A stretch of 5,120 nt of DNA, taken from an uncultured Streptococcus sp. GTDB taxonomy: Bacteria; Bacillota; Bacilli; Lactobacillales; Aerococcaceae. Position numbers and translations under genes: made by a program. Shown one piece after another: positions 5,062-5,120 of the stretch. The DNA lies in the NCBI GenBank assembly GCA_916050055.1, contig CAJZJY010000088.1, forward strand, positions 1 through 5,120, read 5' to 3'. The notes under the pieces were generated by a model that saw nothing but the letters and a program-made list of their open reading frames with translations, was not told the origin of the DNA and did not search any database. The first letter of the stretch is position 1, and every line of letters begins with the position of its first letter.

Positions 5062-5120
5062 TTAAAGTGAAGTCAAAAAAGTGATTCCACCTAAAATAAC
5101 ACCAGCTGAATTTGGAATGA
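5062..5120 (-). CDS. Possible C-terminal codons of a gene entering from the right
   Basis: One minus-strand frame reads IPNSAGVILGGITFLTSL and then stops at TAA (5064-5062). The Gly-rich hydrophobic content resembles the last helix of a membrane protein, and the stem-loop at 4896-4931 could be its terminator. Only 18 codons are visible, so this may be chance; the other two minus frames also contain stops here. Confidence 0.25.
   Translation of the reverse strand, partial: IPNSAGVILGGITFLTSL

Overview
The window is AT-rich with strong AGGAGG-type ribosome binding sites and short intergenic gaps. It carries a CbiM(PDGLE)-CbiQ-CbiO transport operon, small GNAT genes and probable IS3/ISL3 insertion-sequence scars. 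This points to a low-GC Gram-positive bacterium, most likely of the Lactobacillales. The genus cannot be fixed from the sequence alone.

Layout. Positions 1-192 (minus) hold the 5' part of a small GNAT acetyltransferase gene of the COG2388 type. A divergent regulatory gap of about 175 bases separates it from a compact three-gene operon on the plus strand: cbiM (368-1348), cbiQ (1341-2129) and cbiO (2142-2867). Together these encode a group I energy-coupling-factor (ECF) importer for Co2+ or Ni2+. CbiM is the substrate-binding membrane component with a fused C-terminal CbiN/NikN-like segment, CbiQ is the transmembrane coupling protein (T component), and CbiO is the ATPase. There is no separate cbiN, and no cobalamin, urease or hydrogenase gene in view to decide the metal.

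The most unusual part is 2881-3397 on the minus strand. A 121-residue protein, resembling PBECR-type (phage Barnase/EndoU/ColicinE5/RelE-like) nuclease-fold proteins, is followed by a near-consensus promoter (TTGACA-16-TATAAT) whose -35 box lies inside the last codons of the gene. From the predicted start near 3009 a transcript of about 125 nt would begin with an 11-base arm that pairs perfectly with a segment just before the terminator, would enclose three small hairpins, and would end at a strong hairpin plus U8. This looks like a stand-alone small structured RNA gene of a family I do not recognise. It is paired with a possible RNase-fold protein and is convergent with cbiO.

Further right on the plus strand come a six-helix membrane protein of unknown function (3551-4327) with a lysine-rich N-terminal tail, and a second, unrelated GNAT acetyltransferase (4370-4777), which ends in a terminator. 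From about 4895 to 5024 there is no intact gene. I read it as two abutting insertion-sequence ends, one ISL3-like and one IS3-like. The last bases may hold the C-terminal codons of a minus-strand gene that continues beyond the window.
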